Assembly (NCBI RefSeq): GCF_937616625.2
Contig: NC_065576.1
Coordinates: forward strand, 8,496,501-8,560,500
DNA: 64,000 nt
Direction of reading: 5' to 3'
Source: Mercurialis annua
Taxonomy: Eukaryota; Streptophyta; Magnoliopsida; Malpighiales; Euphorbiaceae
Below, in pieces: positions 1 through 10,777 of this stretch. The notes under the pieces were generated by a model. It saw only the letters and a list, made by a program, of their open reading frames with translations, did not search any database and was not told the origin of the DNA. Position 1 is the stretch's first letter. The number at the start of each line of letters is the position of its first letter. Made by a program: the position numbers and the translations under genes.

Positions 1-733
1 TGAAGATTGAGAATTGTTTGCTCTTCTTCTTCAGAAAACTTTCCTCTCTTTATATCTGGCCTTAAATAGTTTGTCCACCTTAGTCTGCAACTTTTCCCAC
101 ATCTGTTGAGACCTGCAAAGTTAATTTTCTACTTATTAGACCATGAAGATTGAGTTAAGGAATGGACATCAAACCAATTGTGTGCACTCGAGGAAATTCA
201 GCGACGGAACCAGAAAATAAATGGGAGAAAGAAGCGAAGGAAAACGACTGATAACTCGAGAAAAAACGGGAGGAGACTATTAGAAAATAATAACAAAAAA
301 GATTAATAGAAAATTGACGATAGCGTTCAGGAGGCGGCCTACTACTTTGCCTTCGTTACATTGATCCGTCCCTACTCGAGTTTGAAGGAGGAGAAAAACA
401 ACCGATATCCGAAAGTGGAACGAGACAATTATCTCGAAAAAATAGTATCGAAAAAAGGACAAGAACAAAATTGGATACAATACTTGGCGACCAGAAGAGG
501 CGAGGGGACGGCCGCCCATCCTGCCTCACCTCTGCTCGAGCTGAGTTTGAGTTCGAGCTATATATCAAAAGAAGAAGAGAAAAAAAAGAGAGATAAATAC
601 CAGCAAGCTTAGGGAGAGCTCTCCAGCTGCCATGGCCATGCTTCTCAATAAAATTGACAAGATTCTGATCTTCTTCAGGAGTCCATGGACCTTTCTTTAG
701 ACCTCTCTCATCACAACAAGGAGACCTTCCCAT
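1..733 (-). CDS. R2R3-MYB transcription factor, 5' part (exon 1 and start of exon 2)
   Basis: This is a nuclear DNA-binding activator or repressor of the plant R2R3-MYB family. Exon 1 (733-601) starts [20 protein letters not shown] and runs through the R2 repeat to LPKLAG; its 133-bp length is the standard first-exon size in this family. The donor is GTATTTAT at 600. Intron 1 spans 600-113 and ends TTTGCAG. Exon 2 (112 to the window edge) restores the frame with [20 protein letters not shown] and continues [17 protein letters not shown] into R3. Regular tryptophans of R2 are visible. The rest of R3 and the C-terminal regulatory region lie outside the window. The [20 protein letters not shown] block resembles the MYB9/MYB107/MYB93 group, linked in Arabidopsis to suberin and root barriers; that assignment is inference. 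Open reading across the intron is not coding. Confidence 0.93.
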
Positions 734-814
734 GTCTATGAATTATTATTTTGTTTGATTTTTCACTTAAGAGTTTGGCTCCCTTCAATCCAACCACTAA
801 CTGTAGGATTGCTG

Positions 815-822
815 TTTATATA
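815..822 (-). promoter_or_regulatory. TATA box of the MYB gene
   Basis: TATATAAA on the minus strand, 82 nt upstream of the MYB start codon (733). This predicts transcription starting near 785 and a leader of about 50 nt. The ATG context is ATAGACATGGGAAG. Confidence 0.6.
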
Positions 823-1236
823 CAATCTTTCTTCTTGTCTCCCTAACAATACCCAAACAACAAGGCTTATTTGGTATCTTCTCATTGGCTACCAAAACTA
901 TCTCTATCGATTATATTATCGAAGGATTATTCCACGTAACAGTTCTATAATATTATTTTTTAATAAATTAATGGACATTTGCGATATTAAATTATATAAT
1001 CACTGTTTATTTTTTTTATTTAATATATTGATATTGAAAATGTCTCATTAGTTTATTGCACGAATAATAAAATAAAATTCCGTTACCTTCCATAATCATT
1101 TTATATTATCACTGTGAAATTATTATCCTGTTTACTTTTTCTTTTTCATTATTGGTTTGAGGAATTATATATTTTTTTAAGTTGGTGTTTTACCCTTAAC
1201 GAATGGAATTAATGGCATAAACTTAATCAGTTATAT

Positions 1237-1307
1237 ATGAGTGATGGATCATCACTCATGTCACATAATGTGATTATAGCAATTATTTATGATAGCCTAT
1301 CATAAAT
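1237..1307. repeat. Three consecutive perfect palindromes
   Basis: ATGAGTGATG/CATCACTCAT with loop GAT (1237-1259), TCACAT/ATGTGA with a 1-nt loop (1261-1273), and ATTTATGATA/TATCATAAAT with loop GCC (1285-1307). All arms are perfect. They lie about 500 bp upstream of the MYB start. Either a decayed small inverted-repeat element or stacked inverted protein-binding sites; the function is unknown. Confidence 0.6.
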
Positions 1308-2526
1308 ATGAGGGTTTTCATTTCTAACAATAACTCAATTTAATAGATGATTGAATATTTTTATTGAATAAATTATTTTAAATATTTAATTATTATAGGA
1401 ATCATTGTCCTCGGCAAAAAAAAACATTACTCTAACACTCTTACATATGATATAATTTATATTTTTGCCACTCATATTTAAGAATAAAAAGATATGGTGC
1501 TTATTTATGTTAACATGCATTTTAGTCTTTTTTTAATTTTTTGTGGTAGTCAAAAAAGTTCAAGGACTCAATTAAAATAATATTTCAATCTAATTCTTAA
1601 ACTTATTTTTGACATAATCTTAAGTAAAAATAACATTTCTACGTAATCTAATGGTTAATGAATTCAATTTGTATTTTTTTTATTTTATTAATTTTAAATT
1701 TTAAATTTTCTTACTTTTTAAAATTGAATACTAAACATAAATGATAAGTACTTGGAGTGTTTTTAAAATATTGCCAAGTTATAGGAATCGTATCGCTCAA
1801 ACTTAAGAGTTTTAAATTTCAAATCTCTCCCAGCCTATTGTAAATAAAAAAACAAAAGTCAAAAGTTATTCTTAAACAAATTAAAATTTTATTCAACTGG
1901 TTTTGGTGGATTGTTTTTTCTTCTTTTTATTTTTGTTCGGAAAGTTACTTCGTTTGCTTTGGACTAATTGTATCGTTTATGTCATTTTTCTATGCTATAA
2001 AACTTTTTACAATTCCTTTTGTATTTATTCCCTAATCAGTCAAATTTAAGTAATTTCTGATGATAAGCTAATTTACATTTAATTGTACATTTTTTAAGGT
2101 AAATAGGTGTTATACATCCATAATTATGATTTAATTAACAAATTTATTTTAAAATTTAATTTGAACAATTTGATCCAACAATTTTATTAGTGCTGATAAT
2201 TATATTATGAATAGATAAATAAATCATTTTGAAAGTTTTTAACAAAATTGACATTTATAAACAAGTACTTACCATTCGTTGGTCATTACCCCACAACTTC
2301 TTTGTAGTAATTTTACTATAAATCATTTAAAATACGCAATAATCATACAATAACAAAAATTCTATAAATAAGGTCAATTCTAACTAAATTTTTAAAATAA
2401 TTTTGGCCTATTTTCACTTAGTATATCAATTTCAAGGTTTATTCATCTAAAAAAATCTAATTTTTTTAATTTTATTTCAATTCTAATTAATTTTTTACTT
2501 TCATTAGTTGTATCTGAATTTTGATG
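1308..2526. other. AT-rich intergenic DNA with one possible SINE relic
   Basis: No coding region is seen. At about 1768-1850 a degenerate Pol III-like A box (TTGCCAAGTTATAGG) is followed by a B-box-like TTTCAAATCTC and an A-rich tail, which suggests an old tRNA-derived SINE on the plus strand. The relic is weak and has no clear TSD. Confidence 0.35.
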
Positions 2527-2799
2527 CACTACAAAAAATTCTGTATATGACAACAATTTTTTTGCAGCTAATTTTTTTTTGCCGTTAAAAAACATTTTGC
2601 AGCATTAATTTTAAAAGTTGCTGCCATTAATTAAGTTATAGCAGCATTTTACAGCAAATTTTATTACCAATTATTTAAGGCAACATTTTATTAGCAGCAA
2701 CATGCCACAATTTTTTTTATTTCTATATATTAATAGTAATAATTTTAGCACTATTAGCAGTAAAAATATTTGCTGCTAATTCTAGTATTTCTTGTAGTG
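2527..2799. mobile_element. Non-autonomous CACTA transposon, 273 bp
   Basis: Starts CACTACAAAAAATTC and ends TTTCTTGTAGTG, the inverted termini typical of the CACTA (En/Spm) superfamily. It is flanked by the 3-bp TSD ATG (2524-2526 and 2800-2802). The interior repeats GCAGC/GCTGC words in both orientations, as expected of subterminal transposase-binding repeats. No coding capacity, so it would depend on a transposase from elsewhere. Confidence 0.85.
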
Positions 2800-3573
2800 A
2801 TGTATTTTTCAATTTTTAAAAAAATATTACATTATAAATTTTATTTTAAAATATTTTAGTTAGATTGAGCATATTCAAAAAAAAGTTTAATTCTTAAAAA
2901 AAAAACATTATGTACAGTATTTACAATAATTACTTTCCGGCAGCTTAATTTGAAAAAGACAAGGACGAAAAAGAAGTCAGCATCAAACAGCAGGTGGCAC
3001 CTCACTGGTGGCTTTAAAAACTCAAGCCATGCACGCAACATATATAAATCTTGTTTCGTCACTGATCTGCATGAAATCTCTTATAAATTTTATTCTACGT
3101 AAGAGCTTTATTTTCTTTCTTATTTTTGAATAATAAAATTCATATAGATGGGTCCTCAATTTCGCTAAATTTTCTGACCAACTTTCCCAATATTATGGAC
3201 CTATATTCTAAAACTTAATTAAATAATTAAGGTTTTTGCATAAATAAAGACTGAACAATATGCTTTTATTACCACTTAAACCTACCGCGACAAACAGTAC
3301 TGATAACGTAACTAGTAATATAAAGGTAGCAAATCAGACTCGACGAGATAAGATCTCACTAAATCAAGCGATTAGTGGACCTGGATCGAGATACCTCCAA
3401 TACAAAATACGCCGGACTGCCATGATCTATAAACCGAGATAAGCGGAAAGAACAACGGTATCTCGTTTCTACCTATATCATTTGTTATGGTGAGCGTGGA
3501 ACTTGTTTTGTTTCATTTTTTTCTAATAAATTTCAGATTGATTGTGATGGATCCCACTAGAGAGGAGATGCCA
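2800..3573. other. Intergenic DNA without recognised genes
   Basis: AT-rich up to about 3240. Then comes a more GC-balanced patch (about 3260-3500) with a 60-codon open frame that matches no family I recognise. It may be an eroded retroelement, but no terminal repeats were found. Confidence 0.3.
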
Positions 3574-3900
3574 TCACCACCACCACTCATTGATGGAAAG
3601 ACGTAGAGCAATGGACCCCCGACTTTGAATTTGCTTTCCCCCAGGAAATGAAAAAGAAGAAACAAGTGATCCACCTCCAGCAAAAACGGTTAACCTACCG
3701 GTAGGAGTTACGAAGGGAGTACTGGCGAGGGAGCCCATTACAATCCAAACTAGAGTCGGAGACATAGGTGACTTATCTGCAATCTGGACCTGCTCGAGTT
3801 GTTCCTCGACCTGCTAAACCTCACTATTCATAATCGGAGCAAGGTGATTTGAGCTGACAGGGCTAGGGTTCCAGCGTTCCATCGGGTTGAAACTGCCCTA
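3574..3900 (-). other. Degenerate coding-like stretch, minus strand
   Basis: One minus frame reads MERWNPSPVSSNHLAPIMNS near 3880, hits a stop, then continues in the same frame to about 3574 through SPMSPTLVWIVMGSLAST. Composition is more balanced than the flanks. It could be the broken 5' end of a retroelement ORF, but I recognise no domain. Confidence 0.25.
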
Positions 3901-4199
3901 CTTCATTATTCTTCAATTGCTTTTATATTTTCTCTTGCTAACTCGTTATTCATGGTTAGAATTCTATTTATTACAAACCGTTTACAACTTTTTACATAAT
4001 TCGGCAATTTACACGTCCAGAAATTTTCCCATACTTTCCAATAACTAGGTTTGATGATTTCAAATTACTGAACATATAATTTAAAGTTATAATTTTATTA
4101 TGGACTACTTTAAAATGAATTAATTAATAAACTTGTTCTTCTTAAATTTGTAATTATAGTACAAACTAGTAATACCTTATGCAATGTAGGGTAGGGCTG

Positions 4200-4360
4200 A
4201 GCACGGTTCGGTTCGGTTCGGTGCGGAGTCCAAATTCCCAGAACCGAACCAAACCACTTTTATTTTAAGGGAACCAAACCATGCAATTCGGTATACGGTT
4301 TTTTCGGTTCGGTGGACCGAAAGTTCGGTTTAACCGTCCGAACCGAGCCGTTTGAACCGA
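4200..4360. repeat. hAT left subterminal CGGTT/AACCG cluster
   Basis: Several GGTTCGG and CCGAACC words in both orientations directly inside the left terminal repeat, including four overlapping copies right after the terminus. Likely transposase-binding sites by analogy with Ac/Ds subterminal repeats. Confidence 0.7.
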
Positions 4361-4794
4361 ATTTTAAATATATAGAAAATAATTAAAAAAAATAATAAAC
4401 TATATATATTTGACAGTTTTACAAAAAATTACAAATTATAATCAAAAGGCCAATCATTTGCAATTTTTCATAATTGCATTGGCTCAAAATCACCCATCAC
4501 TAAGCCTATATAAATATCAAGTTTAGTATACTAAACTATAGCTTAGCTTTACAAAAAAACATAACTAAGCTATTATATTTTTACAGTTAATGGGTGTACA
4601 AAATATTCACCAAAAATATACCCTAAATCTGTCAGCTTTAGGTCAAAACAAGCCTGTACAGCTTCAAAATTTCCTTCACAAGTCAATCCTGCAAAATAAC
4701 ACAATGAAATAAGACAGTATCCAAAAGCAAAATAGTATTCACATTAATGTAAGTAAAAGAAAAAGGCTCAGACTTCAAATATAAGTCATTTAAG

Positions 4795-4886
4795 CTCAAA
4801 TCAATTAAAAGGCAACAATTAATGTCACACAGTTAATGATCAAATCAATTAAAGGCAACAATTAATGTCACACAGTTAATGATCAA
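4795..4886. repeat. Tandem duplication of about 45 bp inside the hAT element
   Basis: A unit beginning TCAAATCAATTAAA and ending CACACAGTTAATGA occurs twice in a row, one base different in length. It lies downstream of the transposase stop, in non-coding element DNA. Confidence 0.8.
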
Positions 4887-5224
4887 GCTATCAGACTTAA
4901 ACAAGTGGAAGCTTCATCACAGCCAAAATATGTAATGATAAATTAGCAAAGACATAGCAGAGAAATCAACAGAAAAACATAAATAGATCTCATCAGCAAT
5001 GTCAAAAGCTTTAAAGGCTCAGATATAAGATATGTCAAGCACAAAGACTAAGTCCATAAAATGGTGGCATAAATATAGTGCCTCATCAATTTACAGTCAT
5101 TAGTATTCAAACTTGGATGGTGGAAGCATCATCACAGCCAATATGAAGCATAAAGACAGAGAAATCAAATCCAACAACACACATATAAACTATGTCTATG
5201 CTAACTTATCAGAAGGCAACTAGA

Positions 5225-7633
5225 TCATAAAGGCAACAAGCTCAGATTTGGCTTCCTAGTCCAACATGCCAACATGTCATATGACCAAACAAACATCAAG
5301 TAAATTGAGAAAAGGACATATAGACAAACAACAGCATTAGTGTTAGCATTGGTTGGTTCTTGAAAGCCTGCAAAAAAAGAATAATAGAGAGTTAATAATT
5401 CATAAATAATCAAAGTAAAATGTAAATAAACAAAAATTTAAGTTTGACAGTATAATACCTTCTTCAAACTGCTCCAATTCATCCAAAGACTCCTCAACAG
5501 AAACAGGTTTAGTTGGGTCTTTAAGCCAATCCTGAGTGCAGATTAGAGCTTCCACAAGTGTTGGAGTCAGGCTACTCCTGAAGTCATCTAGCACTCTTCC
5601 ACCAGTGCTAAATGCTGACTCAGAAGCAACTGTGGAGACTGGGACTGCAAGAATGTCTCTAGCCATTTTAGAGAGGACAGGCAACCTCTCTGAGTTCAGC
5701 TTCCACCATCTGAGAATGTCAAAATTCTCCTCATTTGCAACTACTGCCTCTCCAAGGTACAAATCCAATTCAGATTTCTTGGTCCCACCAACACCACCAG
5801 TCTCCTTCATTTCTTGTAGATACCTCTCTTTCAACACAGAATTGGCTTGAGATAAGCCACCAACATGCTCAGATGACACACTAGTCTGGCCACCACCAAT
5901 GGCCTTTTCTTTCTTATGTTGTAATTCATAGTCATTGAATAATGCAAGCAAATCATCCATCAGACCAGAAAACAGAAATTTACCCTCTTGAACACCATAC
6001 ATATGAGTCAATGTGTACTCCAAATAAAGAATTCTATCCCTAGGATCTAAAATGTTAGCAAAGAATATCAACTTGTTCATTACAATAGGATCACCCCAGT
6101 ATTTATCAAATTTTTGTTTCATTTTAGACCCCATAGACCTCAATGACACATCATCAGACCTTGTCCAGTCTTGCAAGATTGTACACAAATCAGAAATTTC
6201 ATTGAAATGGTTGTTAGAAGTCACATAAAGAGAACCAGAAATTCTCAATGTCATTTTGTAAAAACATTCTAACATGCCACATAACTCCCTAACATGTTCC
6301 CAATCCAAGAAACCAGGAACACTATCACCCAAATCTTTTTTAAAGCTTGACTCTGTTTCTTCATACTCCTCAAAGACTTTTTGATACAAACAGGCAGTAT
6401 TCAACATGAGATAAGTTGAATTCCATCTAGTTGGGACATCTAGACATAATGAACGCTTACATTCTAACTCACATGTCTTTTTACATTCCTTAAACTTACT
6501 TAGTCTAAGAGGTGAGTTTTTAATATATCTAACAACCCCCCTAACTTTTTGAACAGAAGCTCCACTTTCTTTTAGACCATCAGACACAACCAGATTAAGA
6601 ATATGAGCTATGCATCTCATGTGAGCAAATTTACATCTAGCAGGACTACAACCCCAAGTCAGCATTTTTTTCATGAAAAAACTCATGGCAGCAGTATTAT
6701 TTTCAGCATTATCAAGGGTCACAGTAAAGATATTCTTGAGCCCCCACTCTTGCAAACAGGTTTCTAAAGCCTTAGACAAGTATTCACCCTTATGCCTAGA
6801 ACAAGGTACAAAAGAAATTATCTTTTTATGAAGCTTCCACTCAGTGTCTATGAAATGGGCAGTGACACACATGTAATTAATTCTTTGATTAGAAGTCCAT
6901 GCATCACTAGTTAGACTTACTCTCTGAGTATTAAATTTCATAAAATGTTTCAGTTTCAGCTTCTCTTCCACAAACATGGCATAGCAGTCTCTATTTACAG
7001 TCCATCTAGATGGAATTTTAAACCTAGGACATGCAATACTCATCAACTTTTTAAAACCCTGTTTCTCAACAAATTTCAGAGGCAATTCATCAACCACAAT
7101 CATGTATGACACAGCCTTTCTAATGGCTTCCTGATCAAATTTCCAATTAGCAACATTGCACATTTGAGGACCACTATTAGGGACTACACCCACATTTACA
7201 GCAGGCTGAAAGGATAATAAAGCTTGTCTGGTTTCTAAACTATGCGGGTGCTTACTGCATCTAAGCATGTGACCTCTCAAAGTAGATGTACCATTTTTTT
7301 GGCATGACAGTTATAAATACGAGCACAGTAAGAACACTTAGCTTGTATGATTACCCCATCAGCATCTTTAATAGCATTGAAATGGTCCCAAACAATTGAT
7401 CTTTGGTGGACTTCCTTTCTCTTTCTAGTATTTGCTTCCACTGGATTATTTTGTCCACCACTAGGTCCACTACCACCAGCATGGTCTGGGTTAGTCACTG
7501 CATTTGCTTCCACTGGACTTTGTCCACCATTTCCATCTGGGGCAGTCTCTTGGACAACAGGAAGTTGGCCAGTAATGGCTTCTAGATCAATTTCAGAATT
7601 AAGGTCAATTGCAGGGTCAGAATCAGTGTCCAT
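5225..7633 (-). CDS. hAT transposase with BED zinc finger (one frameshift, one intron)
   Basis: Cut-and-paste transposase of the zinc finger BED/RICESLEEPER-like plant group. Translation starts at 7633 (MDTDSDPAIDL). A BED finger begins VWDHFNAIKDADG...KCSYC; its C-terminal half (LRGHMLRC) lies in another frame, reached by a -1 shift at an A7 run near 7290. Numbering from the methionine at 7280, the second frame has TSDAW (D126) and TLDNAENN (D190), both likely catalytic, then RCIAH, the PTRWNSTYLML block (about 283-293), and a C-terminal hAT dimerisation domain ending ASESAFSTGGRVLDDFRSSL near residue 570. A 91-bp intron (5458-5368; donor GGTATTA, acceptor TTTGCAG) restores the frame into a short last exon ending at 5225. 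Function: binds the subterminal repeats and excises the element. Without frame correction the finger is incomplete. Confidence 0.88.
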
Positions 7634-8547
7634 CTACAAAAACACAAACACAGAAAACAAAAACACAGATTAGGTCATACACAATCTTAATCAAAATAAA
7701 AACATAATAAACAAACATTTTAATCATAAAAGCCAAAACATTACCTTTGTATAACAAAAACAGAGCTTCCACCAAAGCTTTAAGCACCAATTTGTGCAAA
7801 GAGTTCATGAAATAAGAAGAAACAACCAAACTCAGAGACATGGAACACAAGAAAATCAAAGACCAAACATCAACAACAATACAAGAACTCAGGAAAGTAA
7901 GCATTAGGTTTTACCTTAGAATAGTGCAGATTGGGGCTTCCACCAAAGCCTTTAATACCAACAAATTTCAGCCATTGAAACATGAAAACAGGACCGATAT
8001 TAGCAATCAAAACCACGAATCAATACGAATCAAAACAGAGAGACATGGGATAGAAATTGACAGTAACAGAGTCCACAGATAAGGGTTTACCTTAATAACT
8101 CTTTTTTAGGTCATAAAGGAAACACAATCTACAAGAAGAGACAAAAATAAAAAGAAAAATGTTAGATCAAAGCAAAATAAAAAAAAAATAGAGGAAAATA
8201 TAATCATTTGTATTAGTATTACCTTATGATTCGTGTGTTTCGACAGAAATCAGCATAAGTCTAGCATCGATTGATACTTTGCGAGCCAAAAACTTCACAA
8301 GCAAAGGAGATAAAAACTTCACTGGAAGACTGGAACAGAGAAACAAATGCTAGCAAACGAAGAATCGATGGTAGACTATGCTGGGAAGGGAAGATTATCT
8401 GCTAAAATGAGAGATAAGTCGAGCGATTAGGCTTAAATTGTTAGGGTTTCGTAGAGAGAAGGAGGAGCGTTTTTTAGAGAGAGAGTGAGGCGGTGCAAAT
8501 GAGAGCGAGAGATCAGTTTTTAGGGTTAGGTTTAGGAAATAAAATTA

Positions 8548-8555
8548 TTTATATA
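8548..8555 (-). promoter_or_regulatory. Probable TATA box of the hAT transposase gene
   Basis: TATATAAA on the minus strand about 220 bp inside the right end, 915 nt upstream of the start at 7633. The long interval (with two similar CTTCCACCAAAGC stretches near 7770 and 7937) suggests an intron-containing leader. Confidence 0.45.
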
Positions 8556-8589
8556 TCCTAGGGTTTCTTGTATAAAACGACGTAGTTTT

Positions 8590-8765
8590 ATATTCGGTTT
8601 TCCTCGGTTCGGTTCGGTCACCGAAGGGAAAATCCAAACCAACTCCATAAACCGAGTTTTTTCTTAGCCTAACACCAAACCACTCCATTTACTCCATTCT
8701 AACCACTCCATTATTTATTTCGGTTCGGTTTGACTCGGTTTTTCGGTTTGATTCGGTTTTTGCTC
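8590..8765. repeat. hAT right subterminal CGGTT/AACCG cluster
   Basis: The same words as the left end (CGGTTCGGTT, AAACCGAG, CGGTTTGATT) clustered next to the right terminus. Symmetric placement supports a role in transposase recognition. Confidence 0.7.
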
Positions 8766-8792
8766 AGCCCTAATGTAGGGTACAGATAGGGT

Positions 8793-8794
<2 letters not shown>

Positions 8795-8865
<71 letters not shown>
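8795..8865. repeat. (AT)n microsatellite
   Basis: About 35 uninterrupted AT dinucleotides. The adjoining open frame with alternating Y-I residues is an artefact of this repeat. Confidence 0.97.
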
Positions 8866-8868
<3 letters not shown>

Positions 8869-9139
8869 CCAGTGTCGATTTCTGAAAAAAAAAGAGTCTC
8901 TTTCCACGTGTGCATCATGATTTTGCATTCTAACCAACCACATCTATAATAGGCTACATTTCTCTCTCCCTCTCCCCACACCTCTGCATTTGTATAATAA
9001 CCTGCTAATTATATATGTATCATTATTGTAAATTGTTTAGGGTTTTCAAAAGTGATGAAGCAATTTGAAATTTGCAGAAAATACAAAAAAATTGTAATAA
9101 TGATAGATATTTTATAAAAACAAGCCAAGAGGATGCGAT

Positions 9140-9935
9140 TATATTTTATAAGCCAAATGATTAAAAAAGATCAAACGTTTATATAAACTTTCACTTATGT
9201 CCAAATTTCTCAAAAATATTTGTATCATTCTGAAACATGGATTTTTGTTTCAAAAATGTTCAAATCTTTCAAAGTGTCTATGTCGTCCTGAAATATGAGT
9301 TTTTATTTGAAAAAGGGCTTAATCACAAAAAAAAATCTCACCTTTTAGCCCCTTTTCAGTTGCACCTTGACGTCGTAATTTTGTCAGTTGCACCCTAATT
9401 CGCACTTTTGGGTTTCAATTCCACCCTTAAAATCAAATTGGAGTTTTTTCACTCGGAAAAAATTCATAAAAACCCTTATAAAGTACTCGTTTGAACTCTT
9501 TTTCACATAAAAAGTTAAAAATTGATGACTTATTTTAATTTTTTTCAAATGAAAAAGAGATCAATTTAGTACTTAAGGGTGGAATTGAAAACCAAAGGTG
9601 CGAATTAGGGTGCAACTGACAAAATTGCAACGTCAGGGTGCAACTGAAAAGGGGCTAAAAGGTGAGGGTTTTTTTGGTGATTAAGCCTTTGAAAAATATC
9701 CATTTCTTCATTTGAGAAATGAACTCCATAGCATGTGCCATTAAGTGGATAGACATTTTTATAAAAAAAAAATTGTGTTTTAGGACAAAATATATAGACA
9801 TTTTTGAAAGTTTTGTACATTTATGAAACAAAAATCCATGTTTCGGAATAATACAAACATTTTTGAAAGGGTTAGATATAAATGAAACTTTCGATAAACG
9901 TTCAACCTTTTTTTTATCATTTAGCCTATTTTATA
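9140..9935. mobile_element. Old inverted-repeat element interrupted by a younger one
   Basis: The left arm (about 9140-9310; AGCCAAATGATTAAAAAA, CAAACGTTTAT) pairs imperfectly with the right arm (about 9720-9935; ATAAACGTTCAACC, ATCATTTAGCCT). The arms are separated by the 9315-9687 insertion, so this was a fold-back element before that one landed. Its own termini and TSD are unclear. Confidence 0.6.
9315..9687. mobile_element. Mutator-like fold-back MITE with GGCTTAAT ends (copy 1)
   Basis: Arms of about 115 bp start GGGCTTAATCAC and end GTGATTAAGCC. Flanked by the 9-bp TSD TTTGAAAAA (9306-9314, 9688-9696), the length typical of Mutator-like elements. No coding capacity. Nested in the 9140-9935 inverted repeat. 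Confidence 0.8.
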
Positions 9936-9990
9936 TGAGTAATTTAATTTTTAACCTATATAACTTTTAAAAAAATTGATATTATTTTTT

Positions 9991-10777
9991 GAGCAAATTA
10001 CTCTAAAATCCCTCACTTTTGTCATAAATTAAAGTTTAATACCCCTTGTTTGAAAATTGATGCGGTTGCGGAGACAGATTTTGAGTTCATGGAGAAAATG
10101 GAGCGCAAAGTGGCGTAGTGGCATTTTTGTGATTTCGGCAGTTTTTGAGGCTTTTTAGTTTATTTCGTTTTATACCCAGTTTAGGGTTTTTATTTTGTCT
10201 TAGTATTTAAACAACTTTATGAGTTGTTGAACGGCAGTTTTTGATGTTTTGAGAATTAATTTGTTATTTCCCAAATTTCGGTATTCTTTGAATCAACGAT
10301 TATTTGATGCCTATTGCTTAGTATTCTTTTATTTGAATCAATAGGTTTTAGAAGTTAATTGCTAGCATAATTTGATTATCAGCAGCTTTTAAAGTATCTT
10401 GTTCTTTATTGGACTTCCGCTACATCAAAAATCAAATGATTTGGTTCTTCAGTTTTGATTTTGTAAACTATAAGGTCCTTCTGTTAAATATATATAGGTA
10501 CTGAGTTGTTAACAGAATAAAATGTGGAATACCAAATCGTTTGAAAATGAGGTATCAAATTATTTACATAATTGAAACTGATGTATCAAATCGTTTATAT
10601 AATTGAAACTGGGGTACCAAATTGTTTCAAAGTAAATTTTAAATTATTAACGGAACTAAGATAAGGATTTTATAGTTTACAAAATCAAAACTGAGGTATC
10701 AAATCGTTTGATTTTCAAATAAGGGGTATCAAACTGTGATTTATGACAAACGTGAGGGGTCTTAGAATAATTTGCTT
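9991..10777. mobile_element. Inverted-repeat, Mutator-like non-autonomous element
   Basis: The left end GAGCAAATTACTCTAAAATC pairs with the right end AGAATAATTTGCTT. A 9-bp TTATTTTTT flanks both sides, though its low complexity weakens it. The interior has near-direct repeats of AATTGAAACT...GTATCAAAT around 10545-10620. No transposase. Confidence 0.6.

Larger units (their letters stand above)
4192..8772 (-). mobile_element. hAT-superfamily DNA transposon, near-complete (4,581 bp)
   Basis: Both ends carry the inverted terminal repeat TAGGGCTGAGCA (4192 inward and 8772 inward). The element is flanked by a perfect 8-bp TSD, ATGTAGGG (4184-4191 and 8773-8780), the hAT signature length. It carries a transposase on the minus strand (5225-7633), a long leader with possible introns (7640-8550), and GGTTCGG-rich subterminal regions at both ends. 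The exact TSD and nearly open frame indicate a fairly recent insertion. A frameshift in the BED finger probably makes this copy non-autonomous. Confidence 0.95.

Noticed and set aside
3260..3442. 60-codon plus-strand ORF
   Set aside because: No domain, no supporting promoter or homology; within degenerate intergenic DNA.
8715..8981. Open frame with a long Tyr-Ile alternation
   Set aside because: It is the (AT)n microsatellite read as protein; no coding signal outside it.
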